Source: Nocardia vinacea NBRC 16497 (GTDB lineage: Bacteria; Actinomycetota; Actinomycetes; Mycobacteriales; Mycobacteriaceae). From it: 64,000 bases of DNA. The translations under genes were made by a program, and so were the position numbers. Where the stretch lies: contig NZ_BAGN01000427.1 in the NCBI RefSeq assembly GCF_000308835.1, forward strand, positions 64 to 64,063, in the 5' to 3' direction. Under the pieces are notes generated by a model. That model saw only the letters and a list, made by a program, of their open reading frames with translations. It searched no databases and was not told the DNA's origin. Below are positions 41,235 through 48,271 of the stretch, piece by piece. The stretch's first letter is position 1, and the number at the start of each line of letters is the position of its first letter.

Positions 41235-42541
41235 CGCGGCTCTCCTGTCGGGGCATCCGGTGCCGGGGTGAACTTCACGTCGTTGCCCCTGAGTAAGGGG
41301 CCGAACAGGATGTCGGCCGCGGTATTGGGCCCGCCGCCGAGAATCGATGCGATCTGCTGCTGCTCTTGACTGCTACCGATCGGACCCACATTTCCCCCGA
41401 TCGGAGACGAATAATTCGCCGGTGCTGCAGCCGCATTCGGGCCGATGATGGTGGGCCCCCCGACCGGGGCCGTGCGGCAACTCGGCCCCTCGAGATCGCC
41501 GTAGCGCGGGCAATCGGCGCGTGTGTACTGCCGATGCGGCGTCAGCTCGACGATGACCTTGGCAGTGACGTTCTGATCCGCGGTGTCCCACAGCCCGAGA
41601 AACGTCCGGGCCAGCCGGGTCTGCGAAGTGGTCATCTGGACGAAATTGCGACTCCCCACGGCGATAGTGCCGACCACCGGGGACAGCTTCGCGGTCATGT
41701 CGGTGATCGTCGCCGTGTTGTTCTCCAATGCCGAGCCGATCGTTTCGGAGGTGGACAGACCACCCGTCAGCAAGGTCGCCAGCTGGTCTCGGTGCTCTGC
41801 CACCGCACGCATCGGCCCCACCGCGTTGTGCACCGCGCTCATCAGGTCGGGCGCCGAGTTGCGAAGTCCGGCAAGAGCATCCGATAGTGCACCGAGTGTC
41901 GAAGCGGTCCCGTCGGGAGCCATCGCCGCATTGAACGCCTCCGCGATACGGGTCAGTTCGGCACCGGCCCGAATGGCCTCGGCGCCGCGGCCGCTGGTGG
42001 CGCGTTCGACGACGGCCAGGAGCCCGAGCGCCGGATCCGATTCCGAACGCCCTGCGGCGGCGACGATTCGGCTCAGCGCAGTCAAGGATGTCTGCAGCCG
42101 GACCGTATCCAGGCTCTGGTCTTCGGGAATGTGCGCGCCCGCGGCGAGCGGTGCACCGCCGCCCTGGTAGACCAGCTGGACCGACGGCACCGCGAATACG
42201 TTGCTCGGCACCACACGTGCGGTCACCGTCGCCGGAATCCCCCGCACATATTCGGGTTTCAGATCGATCTGCACGTAATTCGGGCCGCCGTCGCTGGACG
42301 GCGTCACACTGTCGACCTGACCGACCAGAATGCCCTGATATTTCACATCCGATTTCACCGGCAGGCCGTCACCCACATTGACCAACACCGCTGTGACGCG
42401 AACGGTCTGCCGGAATACGCCTTGCGATCTGGCGATCATCAGGACCGCGGCCGTGGCGACGACCAGGAGCAAGGCAATCCCGCGCAGAAGCAGCTGCCAG
42501 TCGGGCAGGACCTTGCCGTCGGATTCGAACGCAATCGACAT
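41231..42541 (-). CDS. mceA: MceA family protein
   Basis: A 436-residue Mce protein, first of the six. An anchor near residues 18-38 (LLLRGIALLLVVATAAVLMI) precedes the Mce domain (RVTAVLVNVGDGLPVKSDVK, YQGILVGQVDSVTP). Helices, a conserved CPRYGD and SCRT pair and a Gly/Pro-rich C-terminal tail follow. It starts three bases after the yrbEB stop. MceA position and tail length are as in Mycobacterium mce operons. It probably forms part of the lipid-transfer channel. Confidence 0.93.
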   Translation of the reverse strand: MSIAFESDGKVLPDWQLLLRGIALLLVVATAAVLMIARSQGVFRQTVRVTAVLVNVGDGLPVKSDVKYQGILVGQVDSVTPSSDGGPNYVQIDLKPEYVRGIPATVTARVVPSNVFAVPSVQLVYQGGGAPLAAGAHIPEDQSLDTVRLQTSLTALSRIVAAAGRSESDPALGLLAVVERATSGRGAEAIRAGAELTRIAEAFNAAMAPDGTASTLGALSDALAGLRNSAPDLMSAVHNAVGPMRAVAEHRDQLATLLTGGLSTSETIGSALENNTATITDMTAKLSPVVGTIAVGSRNFVQMTTSQTRLARTFLGLWDTADQNVTAKVIVELTPHRQYTRADCPRYGDLEGPSCRTAPVGGPTIIGPNAAAAPANYSSPIGGNVGPIGSSQEQQQIASILGGGPNTAADILFGPLLRGNDVKFTPAPDAPTGEPR

Positions 42542-42544
42542 CTT

Positions 42545-43399
42545 TTACCCACTGATTCTCGCGCCGGCGTCGAAGCCCCACAGCGTCATCGTCATCAGCA
42601 GATTCACGAAGATCATCGCGGTGATGCTCGCGCGCATCGCACGCCCGGCCGCCACGCCGACCCCTTGCGGGCCGCCCGAGGCGTAGAAACCGAAATAGCA
42701 CTGGATCGTCGTGGTAATGATGACGAAGACGACAGCCTTCGACAGCGAATAGATAATGTCGGTGCCGCTGAGCACCAGGCGGAAATAGTGTTCGTAGGTA
42801 CCCGGTGACTGGCCGCCGGACAGACCGACAACGATTTCGACGGCCAGGTAGCTGGACGCGAGGCAGGCCAGGTACAGCGGAATCATCGCCACTATCGAGG
42901 CCAGCATCCTCGTGGTGACCAGATACGGTATCGGGCGGATCGCTATCGAGTCGAGAGCGTCGACCTCCTCCGCGATGCGCATGGATCCCAGCTGCGCGGT
43001 GAAGCGGCAGCCCGCCTGCGCGGCGAAGGCGATCGAGGACATGATGGGCGCCAGTTCGCGGGTTACCGCCGTCGAAGCGATCATCCCGGTAGCCGGTGCC
43101 ATGCCCAGCAGTTTCAGTGCGCTGAAGCCCTCGATGGCGACGATCGCCCCCGCCGCGGCACCGAGCACGAGAACGACCTGCCCGGTTCCGCCGCCCACGA
43201 CGATGGAGCCGTTTCCCCACGTCACATTCGACAGAATGCGCAGGAACTCCGTGCGATAGTGCCGCAGCACCACCGGAATACCGCCCAGCACACGGCCGAA
43301 GAAGGTGACCATGTACCCCAGCCGCATGACCGGAACCGCCATCGTGGTCCCGGCTACTACGACCGGCCGGATTCCTGGCGGATAATAGCGCGACGCCAT
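42545..43399 (-). CDS. yrbEB: YrbEB/MlaE-family ABC permease
   Basis: A 284-residue integral membrane permease of the MlaE/YrbE family, with about six spans and the family core STAVTRELAPIMSSIAFAAQ followed by AGCRFTAQLGSMRIAEEVDA, the EQ-loop-like segment that contacts the ATPase. Its start coincides with the stop of yrbEA. Together the two YrbE proteins form the membrane part of the Mce importer. The ATPase (MceG/Mkl) is not in this window and is normally encoded elsewhere. Confidence 0.94.
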   Translation of the reverse strand: MASRYYPPGIRPVVVAGTTMAVPVMRLGYMVTFFGRVLGGIPVVLRHYRTEFLRILSNVTWGNGSIVVGGGTGQVVLVLGAAAGAIVAIEGFSALKLLGMAPATGMIASTAVTRELAPIMSSIAFAAQAGCRFTAQLGSMRIAEEVDALDSIAIRPIPYLVTTRMLASIVAMIPLYLACLASSYLAVEIVVGLSGGQSPGTYEHYFRLVLSGTDIIYSLSKAVVFVIITTTIQCYFGFYASGGPQGVGVAAGRAMRASITAMIFVNLLMTMTLWGFDAGARISG

Positions 43400-44274
43400 C
43401 AGAGCGTTGTCCTAGGAAAGAGGATGGTGTACAACTCGGTGAATCCCGCATTCACCAGCATGAGCATGATGATGGAGGCGACGACGGCGGCGTTGACGGA
43501 GTTCGCGACGCCTCCTGGACCACCCTTGGTGCTCAGGCCTTTTTCACAGGCGACAACGGTGACGATGACGGCGAAGACCACGGCCTTCACCATCGCCAGA
43601 TAGAGGTCGCCGATCCTGGCGAAAGAGGAGAACGTAGCCAGATAGCTGCCCGAGGTGCCGCCCTGGACATAGACGTTGAATAGGTATCCGGCCAGAAATC
43701 CGACGAAGGAGCTCAGAACCGTCAGCCCGAGCGCAACCACGATGCCTGCGGCCAAGCGGGGCACCACCAGCAGCCGCAGTGGCGAGACGCCCATGACCTC
43801 CATCGCGTCGATCTCTTCGCGGATCGTGCGCGCTCCGAGGTCCGCGCAGATGGCGGATCCGACGGCCGCGGCCAACAGAATGGCTGTAACCATCGGCGCC
43901 GCCTGCCGGATCACCGCCAGGCCCCCCGCGGCACCAGCCAGCGAGGTCGCCCCGACCTGCCCGGCCAGCAGCCCGAACAGGATCGACATCGTCGCGCTGA
44001 TCGGGATCGCCACGGCAATGGTCGGCACGTAGGAGGTCTTGGCCATGAACACCGCCTGGAACACGAATTCACGGAACGGGAACTTGCCCGTGACGATGTC
44101 GACGAACAGGTACTGGATCGCCCGCACGGCCAGGACGACCTGCCCGCCGACGGTCTCCAGGGACGCACCGGGATGACGGCGCAGATATCCGCGCGCCCAC
44201 AGCTCGATCTCACGGACCGCCGACCGCTCGGCGATCTCGCCCGAAGTCACCGGCGTCTTTGCCCGTGCCATCAT
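43399..44274 (-). CDS. yrbEA: YrbEA/MlaE-family ABC permease
   Basis: A 291-residue MlaE/YrbE permease, first transporter gene of the mce operon. The core LAAAVGSAICADLGARTIRE followed by EIDAMEVMGVSPLRLLVVPR is the YrbEA signature. The C-terminal hydrophobic segment (VVASIIMLMLVNAGFTELYT) ends the protein. It follows the SnoaL-like gene by nine bases, so the operon probably starts at that gene. Confidence 0.94.
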   Translation of the reverse strand: MMARAKTPVTSGEIAERSAVREIELWARGYLRRHPGASLETVGGQVVLAVRAIQYLFVDIVTGKFPFREFVFQAVFMAKTSYVPTIAVAIPISATMSILFGLLAGQVGATSLAGAAGGLAVIRQAAPMVTAILLAAAVGSAICADLGARTIREEIDAMEVMGVSPLRLLVVPRLAAGIVVALGLTVLSSFVGFLAGYLFNVYVQGGTSGSYLATFSSFARIGDLYLAMVKAVVFAVIVTVVACEKGLSTKGGPGGVANSVNAAVVASIIMLMLVNAGFTELYTILFPRTTL

Positions 44275-44283
44275 GAATTGCCT

Positions 44284-44718
44284 CTATCTCTCTGTGGTGC
44301 CGGACTCTTCGGTGATCAGCCGAGTCAAGGTGAGCGAGGCGAGTTTCCAGTCACCGCGGCGACGCACCCAGCGTTCGTGGTAGTGCCCGTACCCGGTCAG
44401 TGCCGACCCGTCGTCCCACACGACACGGTCCTGCATGGCCCAGACGACGCGGGCCTCGTCGCCGTCGGCGTCGATCAGCGGCGTGTGGACCTGGTGGGCG
44501 GTGCGGGCGCCGGTAAGCGCGGTGCGGATCATCGCGACGGCGTTGTCTCGCCCGGTGATGACGGGGACGCCGGTGTTGCTGTGGCTGACGTCCAGTTCGA
44601 CGTCCGGGGTCATCAAGTCGGTGAGGGCTGCCCAGTCCTGGGTGTCGACGGCCAGGCAATAACGCGCTTTTGCCTGCGTCAGTTCGTGGACGGTGATGAG
44701 AATGTCCGGTGTAGCCAT
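44284..44718 (-). CDS. SnoaL/NTF2-like protein, first gene of the mce operon
   Basis: A 144-residue cystatin/NTF2-fold protein: KARYCLAVDTQDWAALTDLM at the N-terminus, the central TGRDNAVAMIRTALTGARTA and the C-terminal strand LTGYGHYHERWVRRRGDWKL. This fold includes ketosteroid isomerases, polyketide cyclases and dehydratases. It is the most promoter-proximal gene of the mce operon. Four closely related SnoaL proteins lie in the duplicated block 1-3 kb away, and all share the KARYxRxxDTKDW core, which links them to one pathway. The reaction cannot be fixed from sequence. Confidence 0.88.
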   Translation of the reverse strand: MATPDILITVHELTQAKARYCLAVDTQDWAALTDLMTPDVELDVSHSNTGVPVITGRDNAVAMIRTALTGARTAHQVHTPLIDADGDEARVVWAMQDRVVWDDGSALTGYGHYHERWVRRRGDWKLASLTLTRLITEESGTTER

Positions 44719-44767
44719 GGATGATGTGTTTCCCTCGGTTTGCTTCGCGAGTCACCCTCAGGTACTG

Positions 44768-44804
44768 TTATCGAATATTCGATAATCTCTATCAGATATT
44801 CGAT
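44768..44804. promoter_or_regulatory. Palindromic operator of the IclR/mce divergent promoter
   Basis: TTATCGAATATTCGATAA is a perfect 18-bp palindrome between the SnoaL/mce operon and the divergent IclR gene. A second, half-matching copy (ATCAGATATTCGAT) follows six bases later. IclR-family regulators bind such short palindromes, often in pairs. The 14-bp core ATCGAATATTCGAT recurs at 47130, in front of a duplicated SnoaL gene. Confidence 0.72.
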
Positions 44805-44840
44805 GGTTCGACCGTAGGGCAGAGCGGGAAGGGAGTCAAG

Positions 44841-45707
44841 ATGCGTGGTGCCATATCTGCACCGACCGCGCGTGTCGTAGATGTCGTGGAGTTGCTGGCA
44901 CGTCGCGGCAACGTGCGGCTCCGCTACAGCGACATCGCGCGCGAGTTGGATATGACCCTGGCCACCACGCATGCGATCTTGAAGACCCTGTGCGATCGCG
45001 GGTGGGTCACCCGCGATCCGGCCGGGAAGGCCTACGCGCTCGGACCCGGGCTCGCCGTCGTGGCAGCGGCGGTGAATACGCGCCCGTTCGTCGAGGCCGC
45101 GCGGGCCGCCGCGGTCGGACTTACGGCCGAATTCGGTTATGCCGCATCGGTAACCGAGAAGGTCGCCGACTCGTTGGTGATCACCGCGTTCGAAGGCGGC
45201 GAGCGACCATGGCCCGGTGATCGCATCCCTTACGCGCCGCCGTTCGGCGCCGTGTTCGCGGCCTGGGACATCGCCGAGGAACGCCGCGCCTGGATCCAGC
45301 GGGCCGCGTCGACGAATACGGCGATCGCCGAGCGCCTGAACGAGGCGCTGAACCGGATTCGCGGCCGCGGATTCGATGTGGACTACACCTCACCCGCTAT
45401 CGGACAGGCCGCGAGCCTCATCGGCACGCTCGACACCGGCACGATCGCACTCCCATCGAACATCCAGGAAACCCTCGACCAGCTACGCGTGGAATTCACC
45501 ACGCTCGGATTTCCGGACGTCACCTCCGCCCAGCCCCACCCGGTATCCGCCATCACCGCGCCGGTACTCGACCCGCAAGGACACGCGGCGCTGCTGCTCT
45601 CGGTCCACCCTCTCGGCGAACTCCCGCCGGAACAGACCGAGACCATCGGCCAGCACCTGATCCGGATAACGACGACGATCACCGGCGTCGCCCGGTCCGA
45701 GGCCTGA
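44841..45707 (+). CDS. IclR-family transcriptional regulator
   Basis: A 288-residue IclR-type regulator with an N-terminal winged helix (VVDVVELLARRGNVRLRYSD, IARELDMTLATTHAILKTLC) and a C-terminal GAF-like effector domain (PPFGAVFAAWDIAEERRAWI). GGGAAGGGAG lies just before the ATG. It is divergent from the mce operon and followed, convergently, by the duplicated SnoaL genes. Identical palindromes in front of the mce operon and one SnoaL gene make it the probable regulator of both, with the imported compound or its CoA ester as ligand (inference). Confidence 0.92.
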   Translation: MRGAISAPTARVVDVVELLARRGNVRLRYSDIARELDMTLATTHAILKTLCDRGWVTRDPAGKAYALGPGLAVVAAAVNTRPFVEAARAAAVGLTAEFGYAASVTEKVADSLVITAFEGGERPWPGDRIPYAPPFGAVFAAWDIAEERRAWIQRAASTNTAIAERLNEALNRIRGRGFDVDYTSPAIGQAASLIGTLDTGTIALPSNIQETLDQLRVEFTTLGFPDVTSAQPHPVSAITAPVLDPQGHAALLLSVHPLGELPPEQTETIGQHLIRITTTITGVARSEA

Positions 45708-45722
45708 CCGGGCGACGCGGTC

Positions 45723-46271
45723 TCACATGCCGAACAGTTTCGCCTCCGCGAGCGGGTCGAGGTAGAGCCGAGTGAGTTTGGAGCTTTTGATGCGCCAGCG
45801 GTCACCGTCGAGTGCATAGGTTTCGTGGTAGTGCCCGAATCCGATGACTCGGACGTTGCCGGGAAAGATCAGCAGATCCTGCAGCGCCCACACCCCGGTT
45901 GCGGTACTCGGTGACTGCACCTCGATTTCGGGCATGTGCCCGTGATGGACGGTCCGGGCAGCACCGATGGTCAGCTTCAGATAGGAGATGAAGGCATCAG
46001 CGCCGACCGTGACGATGCCGGCCGAGCCGGTCGTGTCGATCACGACGTCCGGCATTACTTGCTGCTTCAGCAGATCCCAGTCCTTGGTATCCACCGCCCG
46101 AAAATAGCGCGCCTTGACCTGCTTGATCGCGTAGACGGCCGCTACCGCAGCCGCAGGGTCCGGCGGCGCCGCATCATCCGGGTCCGCAGATACACGTGCC
46201 GACACCGCTGCAGCCAGACCGAAGGCGGCCGCCCCGGTCCCGATCATGAAGGTTCGCCGCGTATGGGTCAT
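45723..46271 (-). CDS. SnoaL/NTF2-like protein with Tat-type signal peptide
   Basis: A 182-residue SnoaL-like protein preceded by a twin-arginine signal, MTHTRRTFMIGTGAAAFGLA followed by AAVSARVSA, so it is probably exported folded. The domain begins AIKQVKARYFRAVDTKDWDL and includes the shared HHGHMPEIEV motif. It overlaps the preceding gene by 4 bp. The gene is the minus-strand half of an inverted duplication. The plus-strand copy has lost the twin Arg and hydrophobic core of this signal, so the two products would go to different places. Confidence 0.87.
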   Translation of the reverse strand: MTHTRRTFMIGTGAAAFGLAAAVSARVSADPDDAAPPDPAAAVAAVYAIKQVKARYFRAVDTKDWDLLKQQVMPDVVIDTTGSAGIVTVGADAFISYLKLTIGAARTVHHGHMPEIEVQSPSTATGVWALQDLLIFPGNVRVIGFGHYHETYALDGDRWRIKSSKLTRLYLDPLAEAKLFGM

Positions 46272-46681
46272 GACTGGTCCGCCTGTAGGCGAAGCGATTT
46301 GATGCCCGTGATCACCCATCGGCCGTTACGAATGCCGTAGGTGTCGTTGTGGTGGCCGAATGCCAGGAAGCGTTTGCCGTCCGGCTTGACCAGCAGCACC
46401 TGCACTGCCCATGTTCCGGTCGCCGCGCCCGCAGCGGTGATCTCGATTTCGGGCATGTGCCCGTGATGGACCGTCACCGCGTCGCCGTAATCGCGTTGCA
46501 GCGCAGCCACGTAGTTCGACGCACCCGTGACACGGGTACCACCCACCGCCGTCGTATCCACATCGATGTCATCGGCGAGGACGGAGCCGAACGCCGCCCA
46601 GTCCTTGGTATCGAGAGTGCGGCAATAACGCGCTTTGAGCGACTCGATCGCATTGATCGCCTGCAATGTGTCCGGATCCAC
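46268..46681 (-). CDS. SnoaL/NTF2-like protein (inverted-duplication copy)
   Basis: A 137-residue SnoaL-like protein (TLQAINAIESLKARYCRTLD, TKDWAAFGSVLADDIDVDTT, HHGHMPEIEITAAGAATGTW). The start is taken at GTG (VDPDTLQ), because the plus-strand copy aligns with it from there and AGGAAGAG lies 11 bases upstream. Frames extending further upstream look non-coding. It overlaps the Tat-signal SnoaL gene by 4 bp. Without a signal peptide it should be cytosolic. Confidence 0.82.
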   Translation of the reverse strand: MDPDTLQAINAIESLKARYCRTLDTKDWAAFGSVLADDIDVDTTAVGGTRVTGASNYVAALQRDYGDAVTVHHGHMPEIEITAAGAATGTWAVQVLLVKPDGKRFLAFGHHNDTYGIRNGRWVITGIKSLRLQADQS

Positions 46682-46767
46682 TGCGGTTCCTACTCTTCCT
46701 GTTGTCGACGATCGCGACTGCGGCACCGTCGTGAAGAAGTTCCCGCGGCAGAGCATGCAACGATCAT

Positions 46768-46783
46768 TATCGATTATCCGATA
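46768..46783. promoter_or_regulatory. Degenerate IclR-type operator upstream of the minus-strand SnoaL pair
   Basis: TATCGATTATCCGATA has perfect 5-bp arms (TATCG/CGATA) and resembles the TATCGAATATTCGATA core found upstream of the IclR gene. Another half-like piece, GCATCGAATAATT, follows eight bases later. It lies 87 bp upstream of the start of the minus-strand SnoaL gene. Mutations from the palindrome suggest weaker binding. Confidence 0.5.
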
Positions 46784-47129
46784 CGCAGCATCGAATAATT
46801 GACAGGACCTTAGGCTGGCCGGTGAAAACGCGTCAAGCCCAAGGACTCGCCGTTCCCGTCACTCACAGGCGGCGACGGCGTGAACCCGAGCGAAGCCTTC
46901 GACCAGGAAGTCGGCCTCGACACCATCCCCGACGGCCGCCGGTCAGCGGACACGCGCCAGGCCCCCGAAGCGCCGATCCGCCCCCACCCCTGTCAGATCG
47001 ATTCGGGCAGCTCCCGCCAAGGACGGTGACTCGCGAAGCGACCAAGGACCCCGTAGTGCTGGCCGACCGTCCCGACTTGACGCGTATTCACCGCCAGCCT
47101 AAGGTTTTGTCATCTATTCGATAGATCAT

Positions 47130-47143
47130 ATCGAATATTCGAT
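47130..47143. promoter_or_regulatory. IclR-type palindromic operator upstream of the plus-strand SnoaL pair
   Basis: ATCGAATATTCGAT is identical to the central 14 bp of the palindrome in the IclR/mce promoter 2.4 kb away. A neighbouring dyad, ATCTATTCGATAGAT (47112-47126), makes a tandem site, as at the IclR gene. It lies about 80 bp before the GTG start of the SnoaL gene. Confidence 0.68.
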
Positions 47144-47220
47144 GCACTGCGTTGGCCTGCCTCTGGAATTCCCTTCATGACGACGCGGCGGGTCGCGATA
47201 GTCGACAACCAGGAAGGCGA

Positions 47221-47646
47221 GTGGAAACCGCGGTGGATCCGCAGACATTGCAGGCGATCAACGTGATCGAATCGCTCAAAGCGCGTTATTTCCGCACTCT
47301 CGACACCAAGGACTGGTCCGCCTTCGGCACCGTCCTCGCCGACGATATCGATGTGGATACGACGGCGGTGGGTGGTGACCGTATCCGGGGAGCGTCGAAC
47401 CACGCGGCGGCGCTGCAAACCGATTACGGCGACGCGGTAACGGTCCATCACGGGCACATGCCCGAAATCGAGATCACCGCCGTGGGTGCGGCCACCGGGA
47501 CGTGGGCGGTGCAGGTGCTGCTGGTCAAGCCGGACGGCAGACGCTTGCTCTCGTTCGGCCACGATCACGACACCTACGGCATTCGTAACGGCCGATGGGT
47601 GATCACGGGCATCAAATCGACTCGCCTGCAGGCGGACCAGTCATGA
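47221..47646 (+). CDS. SnoaL/NTF2-like protein (inverted-duplication copy)
   Basis: A roughly 141-residue SnoaL-like protein, the plus-strand twin of the gene at 46268-46681 (about 87% identical by eye over 137 residues; for example TKDWSAFGTVLADDIDVDTT and HHGHMPEIEITAVGAATGTW). I used the GTG that follows AGGAAGG; a GTG four codons later aligns with the twin's start and is equally possible. It overlaps the next SnoaL gene by 4 bp. It is probably cytosolic and controlled from the palindromic site upstream. Confidence 0.82.
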   Translation: METAVDPQTLQAINVIESLKARYFRTLDTKDWSAFGTVLADDIDVDTTAVGGDRIRGASNHAAALQTDYGDAVTVHHGHMPEIEITAVGAATGTWAVQVLLVKPDGRRLLSFGHDHDTYGIRNGRWVITGIKSTRLQADQS

Positions 47647-48215
47647 CATACACGCGCCTAACCGTCATGACCGAGACGACAGCCCGCGTTCCGGCTCACA
47701 TAGCGGCGGCGGATCGTGTCGAATCCGCCGCCGCAGTAGCGGCTGTCCACGCGATCAAACAGCTCAAGGCGCGGTATCTCCGAGCGGTCGATACCAAGGA
47801 CTGGTGGCTGCTCGAGCAACAGGTAATGCCCGACATCGCGGTCGACATGACAGCCTCGGCCGGAATCAGGACGACCGGCGTGGACGCCTTGATCGGCTAT
47901 CTTCAGGCCACCATCGGTCCTGTCCGGACCGTCCATCAGGGACACATGCCCGAAATCGAGGTGCACACACCTGCCACCGCGACCGGAGTGTGGGCGCTGC
48001 AGGATCTCCTGATCTGGCCCGACACCATCCGAGGCAGCGGATTCGGGCACTACTACGAAACCTACACACTCGACGGTGACCGCTGGCGCATCAGCAGCAC
48101 CACACTCACTCGGCTCTACCTCGACCCGACGGCAGCACAGAGACTGTTTCGGAGCAGCCGGCGATATCGGTGGAGTCTCGGCCGATGGGCAGCATCCTTC
48201 CGCCGGCGTCGATGA
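47643..48215 (+). CDS. SnoaL/NTF2-like protein, Tat signal lost, basic C-terminal extension
   Basis: A 190-residue SnoaL-like protein, twin of the Tat-exported protein at 45723-46271. The domain is intact (AIKQLKARYLRAVDTKDWWL, HQGHMPEIEVHTPATATGVW). The N-terminus reads MTYTRLTVMTETTARVPAHI: the twin Arg has become Arg-Leu and the hydrophobic core is gone, so export is unlikely. The C-terminus carries a new Arg-rich extension (SSRRYRWSLGRWAASFRRRR). It overlaps the gene before it by 4 bp. Confidence 0.82.
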   Translation: MTYTRLTVMTETTARVPAHIAAADRVESAAAVAAVHAIKQLKARYLRAVDTKDWWLLEQQVMPDIAVDMTASAGIRTTGVDALIGYLQATIGPVRTVHQGHMPEIEVHTPATATGVWALQDLLIWPDTIRGSGFGHYYETYTLDGDRWRISSTTLTRLYLDPTAAQRLFRSSRRYRWSLGRWAASFRRRR

Positions 48216-48271
48216 TCTCGATGGTGGTTGTCGAATACGAAGTGCTACAAGGCATTTGAGGACAACAGAAG

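Larger units (their letters stand above)
45723..46840 (-). repeat. Left arm of inverted duplication (two SnoaL genes plus promoter)
   Basis: This arm holds two overlapping SnoaL genes and their upstream region. The right arm (about 47075-48160) holds the same pair in the opposite orientation. First-gene proteins differ at about 18 of 137 positions by eye; second-gene proteins are less alike. Homology continues into the promoters: CCTTAGGCTGGCCGGTGAAA here matches, inverted, CACCGCCAGCCTAAGG near 47095. The arms are separated by about 235 bp. Confidence 0.75.
46682..47220. other. Divergent promoter region between the two duplicated SnoaL gene pairs
   Basis: This 539-bp gap carries the inner ends of the inverted duplication and two divergent promoters, both with IclR-type palindromes. 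In the middle, a GTG-started 49-codon plus-strand frame (46880-47029, NPSEAFDQEVGLDTIPDGRR) has coding-like codon use but no ribosome site or family. It is probably a leftover fragment of another gene trapped between the copies. Confidence 0.5.
47075..48160 (+). repeat. Right arm of inverted duplication (two SnoaL genes plus promoter)
   Basis: Inverted counterpart of the block at 45723-46840, with the same gene order, the same 4-bp gene overlap and a related promoter. The arms are diverged rather than identical, so the duplication is not recent. The coding part of the right arm extends about 55 bp further, because its second gene has acquired a different, basic C-terminus. Confidence 0.75.
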
